Positions 1 to 8,709 of a DNA stretch of 63,398 bases are shown piece by piece. Position 1 is the first letter of the stretch. Each line of letters starts with the position of its first letter. Under the pieces are notes generated by a model. The model made no database searches. It saw only the letters and a program-made list of their open reading frames with translations, and had not been told where the DNA came from. The DNA comes from an uncultured Woeseiaceae bacterium (GTDB lineage Bacteria > Pseudomonadota > Gammaproteobacteria > Steroidobacterales > Woeseiaceae). The stretch covers positions 1 through 63,398 of the forward strand of contig CABYDR010000003.1 in the NCBI GenBank assembly GCA_902517795.1. The letters are read 5' to 3'. Position numbers and translations under genes: made by a program.

Positions 1-1
1 G

Positions 2-688
2 CCAGATCGTATAACAATTCGTGATTGTCTAAGAAAATTACAGCAAGAATATCAGTTGAGAAATATTGAGTTAATTGAGGTGGCTTCTGGTTATCGTATC
101 CAAGTTAAGTCAGAAACATCAAAAAAGCTGGATAAATTATGGGAATGGAGGTCACCAAGATATTCACGTGCATTGTTCGAAACACTTGCTTTAATTGCAT
201 ATAAACAACCAATAACTAGAGGTGAAATTGAAATGGTGAGGGGTGTTTCCGTGAGCAGCAATATCATTAAATCACTAATGGAGAGAGAATGGATTTACAT
301 TACAGGACAAAGAGATGTGCCAGGTAGGCCTGAAATGTTTGGTACCACAAAAATCTTTCTTGACTATTTTGGTCTAAAGAATATTAAAGATCTTCCTCTA
401 CTTGAAGATCTTTCTGATTGGGACTCAGTCAGAGAAAAACTGGGGATTCCGGAAATTGAAGCTAAAAATATTAATGAAAATAGCAAACCAGAAATTAATC
501 CAATATTAAATAATCCACAAGAAGTCATTATTGAAGATGATGAAATTGATGAAAATGACGTTTCAATGAGGAGTGCGCTTGAAATATCCGATACAAACTT
601 TGATGATTTGATTGAAAGTGAGCATACAGATTTGCAAGATCCTTCAAATGATATCAGTGATGATGCAGATACAGTCAAAACAGAATAA
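2..688 (+). CDS. scpB: ScpB, segregation and condensation protein B (5' end cut by window)
   Basis: ScpB is the winged-helix partner of ScpA; together they bind the SMC ATPase and help condense and segregate the chromosome. The reading frame is open from base 2, so the N-terminus lies outside the window; the TTG at 56 is internal. The family signature is clear: an ALFETLALIAYKQPITRGEIE helix, then VRGVSVSSNIIKSL, then the wing with GRPEMFGTTKIFLDYF. After roughly residue 145 the protein runs into a low-complexity acidic tail rich in D, E, N and S that is not part of the conserved fold. The rluB start follows 18 bases later, a pairing common in gammaproteobacteria. Identification is firm; the tail's role is unknown. 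Confidence 0.93.
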   Translation, partial: PDRITIRDCLRKLQQEYQLRNIELIEVASGYRIQVKSETSKKLDKLWEWRSPRYSRALFETLALIAYKQPITRGEIEMVRGVSVSSNIIKSLMEREWIYITGQRDVPGRPEMFGTTKIFLDYFGLKNIKDLPLLEDLSDWDSVREKLGIPEIEAKNINENSKPEINPILNNPQEVIIEDDEIDENDVSMRSALEISDTNFDDLIESEHTDLQDPSNDISDDADTVKTE

Positions 689-706
689 ATCAAAAATCAT
701 TAATTT

Positions 707-1447
707 ATGAGGTTACAGAAATATCTCGCTTCCATGGGTTATGGATCCAGACGCAAAATTGAGGGCTGGATTCAAGACAAGCGTGTTAAAGTCAATGGAA
801 AATCTATTGAGTTAGGTTACAAAGTCAAAAAAAATGATAAAATTTCATTAGATGGCAAACAAGTCATTTCAACTAGAATAAATCAATCTCATAAACACAT
901 TATTTACAATAAGCCAGACGATGAGATATGCACCCGTGATGATAAGAAAAAAAGAAGAACCGTTTATGAATCTCTCCCAAAACTATACAAACAAAGGTGG
1001 ATTTCTGTTGGTCGACTCGATTTGACAACAACTGGATTGCTTATATTTACAACTGATGGAGATCTAGCAAACAAGTTAATGCATCCTTCATCTGGCATTA
1101 TCAGAGAATATATAGTTAGAATTTTTGGTAACCCAACAAGCGATGAAATTAATATATTAAAAAAAGGGGTCCGACTCGATGATGGCTTGGCTAGATTTAA
1201 TAGTATTAATCAAATTTCAAAGAAAAAAAAATTAAATTCTTGGTACAAAGTAGTCATCTCTGAGGGAAGAAATCATGAAATTAAAAGGATGTGGGATACA
1301 ATTGGTTACAGAGTAAACCGTCTGATGAGAGTAAGCTATGGTCCGATTGTTTTACCAAGAGCACTAAAAAAAGGAAAATTCAGTCATTTAAGTAATCAGA
1401 GCGTCCAAGATTTGTATGATTATATAAATGCTTTGGGTGAAATTTAA
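707..1447 (+). CDS. rluB: RluB-type 23S rRNA pseudouridine synthase
   Basis: Pseudouridine synthase of the RsuA/RluB/RluE/RluF family, which in the RluB branch modifies U2605 of 23S rRNA. Residues 1-50 form an S4 RNA-binding domain (MRLQKYLASMGYGSRRKIE). The catalytic aspartate is Asp105 in the VGRLDLTTTGLL motif, and a second family motif, EGRNHEIKRMW, lies near residue 185. At 246 aa it lacks the long basic C-terminal tail seen in many RluB proteins, so RluE or RsuA are alternatives; the position behind scpB favours RluB. Its stop codon overlaps the stop of the converging SDR gene by four bases. Confidence 0.9.
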   Translation: MRLQKYLASMGYGSRRKIEGWIQDKRVKVNGKSIELGYKVKKNDKISLDGKQVISTRINQSHKHIIYNKPDDEICTRDDKKKRRTVYESLPKLYKQRWISVGRLDLTTTGLLIFTTDGDLANKLMHPSSGIIREYIVRIFGNPTSDEINILKKGVRLDDGLARFNSINQISKKKKLNSWYKVVISEGRNHEIKRMWDTIGYRVNRLMRVSYGPIVLPRALKKGKFSHLSNQSVQDLYDYINALGEI

Positions 1448-2202
1448 TATTGGGCATCTAGGCTCATATAATTTGAGCCGATACTTTCATCGCTGAGAAA
1501 GTATAAGTATGGATGTAAAATATCCTCTGGATTTTTTAAATGATCTCTATCTTCTGCGGGGTAGGCCTGAAGCCTCATTTTTGTATTAACGGCTCCTGGA
1601 TTTATTGTGTTTACCCTCATTTTGATATGGTCATTTTCATGAGATAGCATTTGACTCAAAGCTTCAATTCCAAACTTTGAGACACCGTAAGCCCCCCAAA
1701 ATGGTTTTGCTATTTTTGAAACATTACTTGAGGTGAAAATTACAGATGGTGAATCCGATAACTTTAATACCCCAAACAATGCTTGAGTCAGAACGAATGG
1801 CGCTGTTAGATTTACATGCAATACTTTCTGCCAGACCTCAGGCTTATATTGCTCAATCGGTGTTTTGTCACCAAGAATACCAGCGCAGTGAACTAACCCA
1901 TCGAGTCTATTAAAGTTATCGTGAATATCTTCAGATAATTTAATGTAGGAATTTAGATCTGCAATTTCAAAATCTAAAAGGGCTATGGAAGGCTTTTGGC
2001 ATTCTTTGTCAGCTGCAATATCATCAGACAGTAATTCAAGTTTTTTTTTGTTTCTGCCATGTAAGATAATTTTGGCACCCAATTTTGCGGTTTTTTTTGC
2101 TAGTGCCTTTCCGATCCCGTCGGTTGCACCAGTAATGAGAATAATTTTGTTGTTTAGTTTAAAATTAATATTTGATGGTATTCTATGAATTGATTCTTTC
2201 AT
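1444..2202 (-). CDS. yciK: YciK-like short-chain dehydrogenase/reductase
   Basis: Classical short-chain dehydrogenase of 252 aa, NAD(P)-dependent, with unknown natural substrate. The Rossmann glycine motif TGATDGIG is at residues 24-31, NVNL-type motif (HVNLTAP) at about 129-135, the catalytic serine in FTSSN near 158, and YGVSK with Tyr172 and Lys176. The gene lies on the same strand as ubiG and a HAD phosphatase, matching the ubiG-mupP-yciK order known from Pseudomonas; that synteny, rather than substrate evidence, is why YciK is chosen. It starts with ATG at 2202, two bases after the stop codon of rmuC. Confidence 0.82.
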   Translation of the reverse strand: MKESIHRIPSNINFKLNNKIILITGATDGIGKALAKKTAKLGAKIILHGRNKKKLELLSDDIAADKECQKPSIALLDFEIADLNSYIKLSEDIHDNFNRLDGLVHCAGILGDKTPIEQYKPEVWQKVLHVNLTAPFVLTQALFGVLKLSDSPSVIFTSSNVSKIAKPFWGAYGVSKFGIEALSQMLSHENDHIKMRVNTINPGAVNTKMRLQAYPAEDRDHLKNPEDILHPYLYFLSDESIGSNYMSLDAQY

Positions 2203-2204
2203 TT

Positions 2205-3452
2205 TTATTCTTTGTTAGGCTTTCTCGTAGTTACATCAATTTGATTTAGTTTATTCAAGGTTTTTTTTGGGTTTGCACCAAGCTCTTTAAATTTTCGTGC
2301 ACCGGGAAGAACTCTGCTCTCAAGTGAGCTTATGGCTTTATTGTAATTTTCAACACTGCTGGATAGTTGGTTGCCAAGTTTATCTATATGATTTACAAAT
2401 GCAAACAACCTAGAATGAAGATCTTCCGCAAGCCTTCTAATTTCCTGAGCATTATCAGCAAGACTGTGTTGTCTCCACCCATAGTGAATCGCCTTGAGCA
2501 ATGCTATAAAACTTGTGGGAGTTGCAAGAATGACCTGATTAGATAAAGCAAATTCAATTAATTCATTATCTTCATTTAAAGCTGAGCTCAAAAATTGATC
2601 GCCAGGTATAAATAAGATTACGAAGTCTGGGCTATTTTCAAATTGATCCCAATAATTTTTAGCTGACAACTTTTTTATATGATCTTTTACATTTTGAGAA
2701 TGTTTTTTAAGGAACATTTTCTGTTTATTTGTATCTGATGTTTCCATCGCATCAAGATATGCTTTTGTTGATGTTTTGGCATCAACAACTAATTCCCGCT
2801 TATCAGGCATTTTTATAATCATGTCAGGTCTAATAGTTGCATCTTCAGATTTTGTATGGACCTGTTCACCATAATCACAATGCTCACTCATTCCAGCGAG
2901 TTCAACTAATCTTTTCAATGTAATTTCACCCCATCGACCCCGTACCTCTGGGCGTTTGAGTGCATTTACCAAATTATTTGTTTCATCAAATAAAGATTTA
3001 TTTGTCTTTTGCATTTCCTGTAATTGAGCTTTAATTCCGCCATAAGCTTGACTTCTGGATTGCTCAAGGTGTGAATTTTGAATTTGAATCTTATTAAGCT
3101 CTTTCTCAATTGGACTGATTAAACCTTGAATTGCACTCTCACGTTTTTTAAGTTCACTTTTAGAGATTTCTTGATGTTTACTTAAATTTTCTTCAGCTAA
3201 TCTAAGAAAATTTTCACTATTTTGTTTTAGCGATTTATTAGATATATCCTGAAATGCTTCTTTTAGTGGTGATGAAGCCGCATCAATTGCCTTATTTCTC
3301 TCGCTCTCTAGTTCATCTTGATGTTTAATTTTCAAGTTTAGAATTTGATTTTCTTCTCTAAGTGTTGAATTACTCCTGTTTTTGAGTAGGAGGGTGCAAA
3401 TTACACCAAGTATTAAACCGAAAACGAATATTGTTATATCTGAAAAAAACAT
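2205..3452 (-). CDS. rmuC: RmuC, DNA recombination limiting protein
   Basis: RmuC family protein of 415 aa, linked in E. coli to reduced recombination between inverted repeats; it has a nuclease-like fold but no proven reaction. A single N-terminal membrane helix spans about residues 5-23 (FVFGLILGVICTLLL). It is followed by a long coiled coil from about 30 to 165, then the conserved RmuC core with RGRWGEITLKRLVELAGM, IRPDMIIKMPDKRELVVDAK and FVILFIPGDQF. The C-terminus is polar and poorly conserved. It is inserted between the phosphatase gene and yciK, breaking the usual Pseudomonas order. The gaps on both sides are under ten bases, so co-transcription with ubiG is likely. Confidence 0.92.
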   Translation of the reverse strand: MFFSDITIFVFGLILGVICTLLLKNRSNSTLREENQILNLKIKHQDELESERNKAIDAASSPLKEAFQDISNKSLKQNSENFLRLAEENLSKHQEISKSELKKRESAIQGLISPIEKELNKIQIQNSHLEQSRSQAYGGIKAQLQEMQKTNKSLFDETNNLVNALKRPEVRGRWGEITLKRLVELAGMSEHCDYGEQVHTKSEDATIRPDMIIKMPDKRELVVDAKTSTKAYLDAMETSDTNKQKMFLKKHSQNVKDHIKKLSAKNYWDQFENSPDFVILFIPGDQFLSSALNEDNELIEFALSNQVILATPTSFIALLKAIHYGWRQHSLADNAQEIRRLAEDLHSRLFAFVNHIDKLGNQLSSSVENYNKAISSLESRVLPGARKFKELGANPKKTLNKLNQIDVTTRKPNKE

Positions 3453-3460
3453 TTAACTAT

Positions 3461-4129
3461 CTATAGTAATCCTTTTGTTATTATTTTGTTTAATGCTAAT
3501 GGAGAATTCGCTCTTATATCAGCATTCCATGATTTTGGATCATCTTCATCTTTAATATACCCATAATCTGCAGAAACGGTTTTCATATTGGCAAGCTTAC
3601 CTGCTTCAATATCTCTTTTTGCGTCACCCACGTACATAATATTAACTGGTTCGATATTCATTAATTTACTTGCAATTAATAAAGGCTTAGGACTTGGTTT
3701 TCTGTCTCTCAATGTATCACCACAAACCACAAAGGGGCAGTATAACTCTAAATAATTTAAAAGTTGTAATGTCATTCTAGTTGGCTTATTGGTTACGATC
3801 CCCCACATGAAATGATTATCTTCAAGAAAAACTAATAAGTCATCTAGATGAGGGAATATTACTGATTCATTTGAAAGATTCTTTTCATAAATATCCAAAA
3901 ATTGTGATTGAAGACGCTGTATTTCTTCATCATTTTCGCCTGGAAAAGCAAGATTAATTAAGCCAATTGAGCCATCAGATACATATTTTCTAAGGGTTTT
4001 ATCTGATATTGGATTATTTGTATGATTATTATCAAGAACGGTCTTTAGTGCGTAAATCATATCCGGAGCCGTATCAATGAGCGTTCCATCTAGATCAAAC
4101 AAAACAGCTTTATTGTGTTTTTTATTCAT
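3461..4129 (-). CDS. HAD-family phosphatase, MupP/Gph type
   Basis: HAD superfamily phosphatase of 222 aa. Motif I is LFDLDGTLIDT, with nucleophile Asp12 and acid/base Asp14; motif II is the threonine of IVTNKPTRMT; motif III/IV is KPSPKPLL followed by MYVGDAKRDIEAG. The family includes phosphoglycolate phosphatase (Gph, DNA-repair salvage) and N-acetylmuramate-6-phosphate phosphatase (MupP, cell-wall recycling). The neighbouring ubiG and yciK match the Pseudomonas mupP locus, which favours MupP. No amgK or murU is visible here to support the recycling route, so the substrate stays open. It overlaps the 3' end of ubiG by eight bases, indicating translational coupling. Confidence 0.85.
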   Translation of the reverse strand: MNKKHNKAVLFDLDGTLIDTAPDMIYALKTVLDNNHTNNPISDKTLRKYVSDGSIGLINLAFPGENDEEIQRLQSQFLDIYEKNLSNESVIFPHLDDLLVFLEDNHFMWGIVTNKPTRMTLQLLNYLELYCPFVVCGDTLRDRKPSPKPLLIASKLMNIEPVNIMYVGDAKRDIEAGKLANMKTVSADYGYIKDEDDPKSWNADIRANSPLALNKIITKGLL

Positions 4130-4832
4130 TACTTAATTTTTTAAAGCACATTATGTAGTTAACATCGAGGTTTCTTCCAAGTGAGTAGTTTTTTGTAAGG
4201 GGATTGTAGTGAATGCCTGTACTGTCGATTAATTCCAAGGATGTAGATCTTGACCAGTTATTAACTTCTGAAGGTTTAATAAATTTATCATATTGATGCG
4301 TACCTATTGGGAGTAGGTTTAGAAAATGCTCAGCACCAAGAATAGCAAAAATAAATGATTTTAAGTTTCTATTGATAGTTGAAAAAAACACTAAGCCGTT
4401 TGGTTTGAGTAAGTCAGAGCATGAATCAATTACCTTACTTGGATCAGGAACGTGTTCAAGCATTTCCATGCAGGTCACGACATCAAAAGATTTTGGTGAT
4501 CGCACTGCTAATTCTTCAACTGTTATATTTTTGTATTCTATATCTTTTCCTGATTCTTTCTTGTGTATATTTGCGACTCTTAGTACATCAGGTGCCATAT
4601 CAATTCCTGTAACACGTGCCCCAAAATCAATCATTGATTCAGATAAAATCCCGCCACCACAACCTATATCCGCAACATTGCAATTATTAAGATTGATATT
4701 TTTTAATATAAAATCAACCCGCAAAGGGTTAATTTCATGCAATGGTTTGAAATCACCATTCGGATCCCACCATCTCGAGGATAAACGATTAAATTTATCA
4801 ATCTCATTACTATCTACATTTATTTTATCCAT
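4122..4832 (-). CDS. ubiG: UbiG, ubiquinone biosynthesis O-methyltransferase
   Basis: SAM-dependent methyltransferase (236 aa) that carries out both O-methylations in ubiquinone synthesis. The N-terminal NEIDKFNRLSSRWWDPNG segment is typical of UbiG. The SAM-binding motif VADIGCGGGILSES begins near residue 53, and VVTCMEMLEHVPDP and a KPNGLVFFSTINRN strand follow. A membrane-associating segment (SFIFAILGAEHFLNLLP) is present, as in E. coli UbiG. It is the first gene of the minus-strand set ubiG-phosphatase-rmuC-yciK and is divergent from gyrA, with about 230 bases between the two starts. Confidence 0.95.
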   Translation of the reverse strand: MDKINVDSNEIDKFNRLSSRWWDPNGDFKPLHEINPLRVDFILKNINLNNCNVADIGCGGGILSESMIDFGARVTGIDMAPDVLRVANIHKKESGKDIEYKNITVEELAVRSPKSFDVVTCMEMLEHVPDPSKVIDSCSDLLKPNGLVFFSTINRNLKSFIFAILGAEHFLNLLPIGTHQYDKFIKPSEVNNWSRSTSLELIDSTGIHYNPLTKNYSLGRNLDVNYIMCFKKLSNE

Positions 4833-4870
4833 ATTAGATAATTACCTTAGAAACCATTTATAAGTATATG

Positions 4871-4898
4871 AAATATATATATTATATATTATATATTT
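4871..4898. repeat. short AT tandem tract in the ubiG/gyrA divergent region
   Basis: Almost pure A/T run made of near-tandem ATATATT units between the divergent ubiG and gyrA starts. It contains no GC pair for about 28 bases. It may act as a curved or UP-type promoter element, but no clean -35/-10 pair can be assigned with certainty beside it. Confidence 0.45.
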
Positions 4899-4965
4899 AT
4901 GTCTTAATAATTCAATATTTATGATGTCACTTCCATGTAGTTATGATACTATATTGTGTGTTGTT

Positions 4966-4998
4966 TAATCAGGTTTTTATCATAGATTAACCTGTTAA
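4966..4998. promoter_or_regulatory. inverted repeat in the gyrA leader
   Basis: The arms CAGGTT (4970-4975) and AACCTG (4989-4994) are perfectly complementary. They are extended outward by TTAA on both sides with one bulged base, around a 13-base A/T spacer. The element lies about 65 bases before the gyrA ATG. It could be an operator or an mRNA hairpin; there is no U-tract, so it is not a terminator. Confidence 0.4.
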
Positions 4999-5060
4999 AA
5001 CACCAGAAAAAACTTAGATGTTTGCCTATTAATATAAAAAAGTTTTTGAATTTTTTCATT

Positions 5061-7592
5061 ATGAAAGATCCAGCAAAAGAAATACTGTCAGTCAGTCTTG
5101 AAAAGGAAATGCAACAGTCCTACCTGGACTATGCCATGAGCGTAATTGTAGGAAGGGCGCTGCCTGATGTCAGAGATGGCCTAAAACCAGTTCATAGAAG
5201 AGTTTTATACGCTATGAAAGTTCTTGGAAATGACTATAACAAACCTTATAAAAAATCTGCCCGTGTTGTAGGAGATGTAATAGGTAAATACCATCCACAT
5301 GGCGACACTGCTGTATACGATACAATAGTGAGAATGGCTCAGTCATTCTCTATGAGATATATGATGGTTGATGGTCAGGGCAACTTTGGTTCAATTGACG
5401 GCGATTCACCTGCTGCAATGAGATACACAGAAGTACGAATGGCAAAAATTTCGCACGAAATACTTGCTGATCTAGACAAAGAAACTGTGGATTTTAACGA
5501 GAACTACGATGGCTCAGAATCTGAGCCATCTGTGATGCCAACAAAATTTCCAAATTTACTAATTAATGGCTCCTCTGGAATAGCAGTTGGGATGGCGACA
5601 AATATTCCACCTCATAATCTTTCAGAAGTTATCAATGCATGCTTGGCGATGATAGATAACCCTGCCATAGAAATAAAGCAGCTGATGGAGCATATTCCAG
5701 GACCAGATTTTCCAACAGCAGGAATAATAAATGGTGCACAGGGTATCCATGAGGCTTATGCCACAGGAAGAGGGCGTGTTCATATCAGAGGAAAAGTTGA
5801 TATTGAGCCAATAGGTAAAAAAAATAGAGAAGCAATAATCGTTAAAGAGTTACCTTATCAAGTCAATAAAGCACGATTAATTGAAAAAATTGCCGAATTA
5901 GTTAGAGATAAAAAAATTGAGGGTATCACTGAATTAAGAGATGAGTCAGATAAAGATGGAATGAGAATAGTGATTGAGCTTCGCCAGGGTGAGGTCGTTG
6001 ATGTTGTGTTAAATAATTTATACAAACAAACGTCTCTACAAACCGTTTTTGGAATCAATATGGTTGCTCTGCATGATGGTCAGCCCAAATTACTTAATTT
6101 GAAGCAAGTGCTCGAGGCATTTATTTCTCATCGACGTGAGGTAGTTACAAGAAGAACGATATATGATCTCAATAAAGCAAGAGATCGAGCACATATCCTG
6201 GAAGGTCAGGCTGTTGCTCTCTCAAATATTGATGCTGTAATTAAACTAATCAAATCATCACCAACACCTGTTGATGCAAGAGAAGCTCTACTCAAAAAAT
6301 CCTGGAAACCAGGAACAGTAAAGAAAATGCTGAAAAATTCTGGCAACACTGAAACTTCACCTAAAAATATAGCTGGGAGTTTTGGTATGTCACCAAAAGG
6401 TTACAAACTATCACCGGTCCAGGCACAAGCAATTCTTGATTTGAGACTTCATCGTTTAACCGGTCTCGAACAAGAGAAGATTATTGAGGAATACAAAAAA
6501 GTTCTCGAGTTGATCAATGAATTCACAAAAATTCTCTCGCACACTGAAGTGCTCATGGATGTAATAAAAAATGAATTACATGAAACTCTATCCGAATACG
6601 GTGACTCTAGATTAACTGAAATAAATAATGACTATACAGATCTGGTTGATGAGGACTTAATACCTGACGAGGAGGTTGTAGTGACGCTCTCCCATAGTGG
6701 TTACATTAAATCTCAATCGTCAGATACTTATCAAGCTCAAAAAAGAGGTGGGAGAGGTAAATCCTCCACAAAAATGAAGGATGAGGATTTCATAGATAAA
6801 ATTTGGGTAGCAAATACTCATGACACTCTTCTTTGTTTTTCAAGTAAAGGGAAACTGTACTGGTTGAAAGTTTATCAAGTGCCAATGGCCAGTAGAGGAG
6901 CGAGAGGCAAGCCAATTATCAATTTGTTGCCACTTGAGGATGGAGAGAAAATTAGTACCGTATTGCCAATAAGGGAGTTTGATGACGATTCTTTTGTTTT
7001 TATGGCCACCAGTGATGGAACTGTAAAAAAGACTCCCTTAAAATTATTTTCAAAACCAAGATCTTCTGGAATTATTGCTATCAACCTTAAAGATGATTAT
7101 TTGATTGATGCGGCAATAACAAATGGAAAAAAGGAAGTGCTCCTCGTAGCCAGTAATGGAAAAGCAATAAAATTTAATGAGAACGATGTAAGGGCGATGG
7201 GCAGGACTGCTCATGGGGTGAGAGGCATGAGGCTCAAAGATGACCATAAGGTGATAGCTTTATCTATAGTCAATGAAGATTTATTGCTAACAGCAACCGA
7301 GAATGGTTATGGAAAAAGAACATCAATAAAAGAATTTTCGACTCAAAGAAGAGGTGGTCAGGGTGTTATCGCAATTAAAACATCCGACAGAAATGGGCTA
7401 ACGATAGGGGCGATTCAAGTCTCTGATGATGATGAGATTATGCTGATTAGTTCTAATGGAGTTCTTATAAGAACTCCAGTTGACGGAATTTCGATAGTAG
7501 GAAGAAATACCCAAGGCGTTACCTTAATTAAGTTAGTCGACGAACAAAAATTAGTTGGGCTTGCAAAAATAATTTCTATTGATGAAGACTAA
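5061..7592 (+). CDS. gyrA: DNA gyrase subunit A
   Basis: Subunit A of DNA gyrase, which breaks and rejoins DNA during negative supercoiling. The ATG at 5061 is preferred over the TTG 39 bases upstream. It gives 843 aa in exact register with E. coli GyrA: Tyr122 is the active-site tyrosine in AAMRYTE, and the quinolone region reads [13 protein letters not shown] with Thr83 and Asp87. The winged-helix/tower domain occupies roughly residues 30-500. The C-terminal six-bladed beta-pinwheel carries the GyrA box QRRGGQG near residue 765. No strong Shine-Dalgarno precedes the start. serC follows 16 bases after the stop. Thr at position 83 is natural in some gammaproteobacteria such as Pseudomonas. 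Confidence 0.97.
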   Translation: MKDPAKEILSVSLEKEMQQSYLDYAMSVIVGRALPDVRDGLKPVHRRVLYAMKVLGNDYNKPYKKSARVVGDVIGKYHPHGDTAVYDTIVRMAQSFSMRYMMVDGQGNFGSIDGDSPAAMRYTEVRMAKISHEILADLDKETVDFNENYDGSESEPSVMPTKFPNLLINGSSGIAVGMATNIPPHNLSEVINACLAMIDNPAIEIKQLMEHIPGPDFPTAGIINGAQGIHEAYATGRGRVHIRGKVDIEPIGKKNREAIIVKELPYQVNKARLIEKIAELVRDKKIEGITELRDESDKDGMRIVIELRQGEVVDVVLNNLYKQTSLQTVFGINMVALHDGQPKLLNLKQVLEAFISHRREVVTRRTIYDLNKARDRAHILEGQAVALSNIDAVIKLIKSSPTPVDAREALLKKSWKPGTVKKMLKNSGNTETSPKNIAGSFGMSPKGYKLSPVQAQAILDLRLHRLTGLEQEKIIEEYKKVLELINEFTKILSHTEVLMDVIKNELHETLSEYGDSRLTEINNDYTDLVDEDLIPDEEVVVTLSHSGYIKSQSSDTYQAQKRGGRGKSSTKMKDEDFIDKIWVANTHDTLLCFSSKGKLYWLKVYQVPMASRGARGKPIINLLPLEDGEKISTVLPIREFDDDSFVFMATSDGTVKKTPLKLFSKPRSSGIIAINLKDDYLIDAAITNGKKEVLLVASNGKAIKFNENDVRAMGRTAHGVRGMRLKDDHKVIALSIVNEDLLLTATENGYGKRTSIKEFSTQRRGGQGVIAIKTSDRNGLTIGAIQVSDDDEIMLISSNGVLIRTPVDGISIVGRNTQGVTLIKLVDEQKLVGLAKIISIDED

Positions 7593-7608
7593 GTAAACCC
7601 AAGTTTAT

Positions 7609-8703
7609 ATGAGTATATCAAGCAAACTTGTTCATAATTTTTCAGCAGGACCGAGCGCTCTTCCAAAAAAAGTAATTGAAATTATTAAAACTGATTTTCC
7701 TAATTGGAATCAATCGGGTATGTCCATAATTGAAGTCAGTCATCGTAGTAAAGAATTTGTAGGCGTTGCACTTCAAGCAGAGAAGAACCTTAGAAAGCTT
7801 CTCAATATTCCTGACAATTATCATGTATTGTTTCTTCAAGGAGGAGCTTCATTGCAATTTTCGATGATACCCATGAACCTTTCAAAAAGTAATTCTAGTG
7901 TTGATTATGCAATTACAGGCTCTTGGGGGAAAATGGCCGTAGCAGAGGCGAAAAAATTTACGAAAGTTAATATCGTGTGCGATTCTTGCGCTTCAGGTTA
8001 CACCTCTATCATTAATGAGAAGGAGTGGATAAAGAGTGAAGAAGCTGATTATGTTCATATTACTTCAAATGAGACAATTGCAGGTGTCGAGTATCATTTT
8101 GATCCAGAAACGAATGGAGTACCACTGGTAACTGATGCCTCAAGCACTCTTTTATCACGATCTCTTGATGTTGATAGATATGGATTGATATATGCCGGTG
8201 CCCAGAAAAATATAGGCCCCGCTGGTTTGACTATTGTTATTATTAAGAACAGCCTAATAAAAAACAATAAAGCTAAAATTCCAGCATTACTTGATTATAG
8301 AAACTATCTAGAAAAACAGTCTATGTATAATACCCCGCCAGTTTTTTCATGGTATGTGGCTGGATTAGTATTTGAATATCTCATTAATCTGGGCGGTCTT
8401 GAAGTAGTCGAAAATATAAATATCAAAAAATCGAATCTACTTTATGATTTTATTGATAGGTCAGATTTATACTCAAATCCAGTTGAGAAAAGCTGTAGAT
8501 CAAGAATGAATGTTCCTTTTTTATTAAAAGATAAAGATCTAGAAAATACCTTTTTAATTGACTCTCTTAATGCGGGTTTAGCTAATCTCAAAGGTCACCG
8601 TTCTGTAGGGGGAATGAGGGCTTCGATATATAATGCAATTGAGGTGGAAGCTGTGCAGGATTTAATTTCTTTCATGAAAGATTTCGAACAAAAGTATGGA
8701 TAA
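7609..8703 (+). CDS. serC: phosphoserine aminotransferase
   Basis: PLP enzyme that converts 3-phosphohydroxypyruvate to phosphoserine with glutamate, and also acts in pyridoxal phosphate synthesis. At 364 aa it is of normal length. The N-terminal HNFSAGPSALP, the FLQGGASLQFSMIPMNL segment and the PLP lysine Lys200 in IYAGAQKNIGPAG are diagnostic. The C-terminal GHRSVGGMRASIYNA carries substrate-binding arginines. It lies between gyrA and a serA-like gene, six bases before the latter, so two consecutive steps of the serine pathway are probably co-expressed. Confidence 0.96.
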   Translation: MSISSKLVHNFSAGPSALPKKVIEIIKTDFPNWNQSGMSIIEVSHRSKEFVGVALQAEKNLRKLLNIPDNYHVLFLQGGASLQFSMIPMNLSKSNSSVDYAITGSWGKMAVAEAKKFTKVNIVCDSCASGYTSIINEKEWIKSEEADYVHITSNETIAGVEYHFDPETNGVPLVTDASSTLLSRSLDVDRYGLIYAGAQKNIGPAGLTIVIIKNSLIKNNKAKIPALLDYRNYLEKQSMYNTPPVFSWYVAGLVFEYLINLGGLEVVENINIKKSNLLYDFIDRSDLYSNPVEKSCRSRMNVPFLLKDKDLENTFLIDSLNAGLANLKGHRSVGGMRASIYNAIEVEAVQDLISFMKDFEQKYG

Positions 8704-8709
8704 AAGATA

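Noticed and set aside
5022-5060. Upstream TTG extension of gyrA
   Set aside because: The 13 extra residues are hydrophobic and unlike GyrA; the ATG at 5061 puts Thr83, Asp87 and Tyr122 at the E. coli positions.
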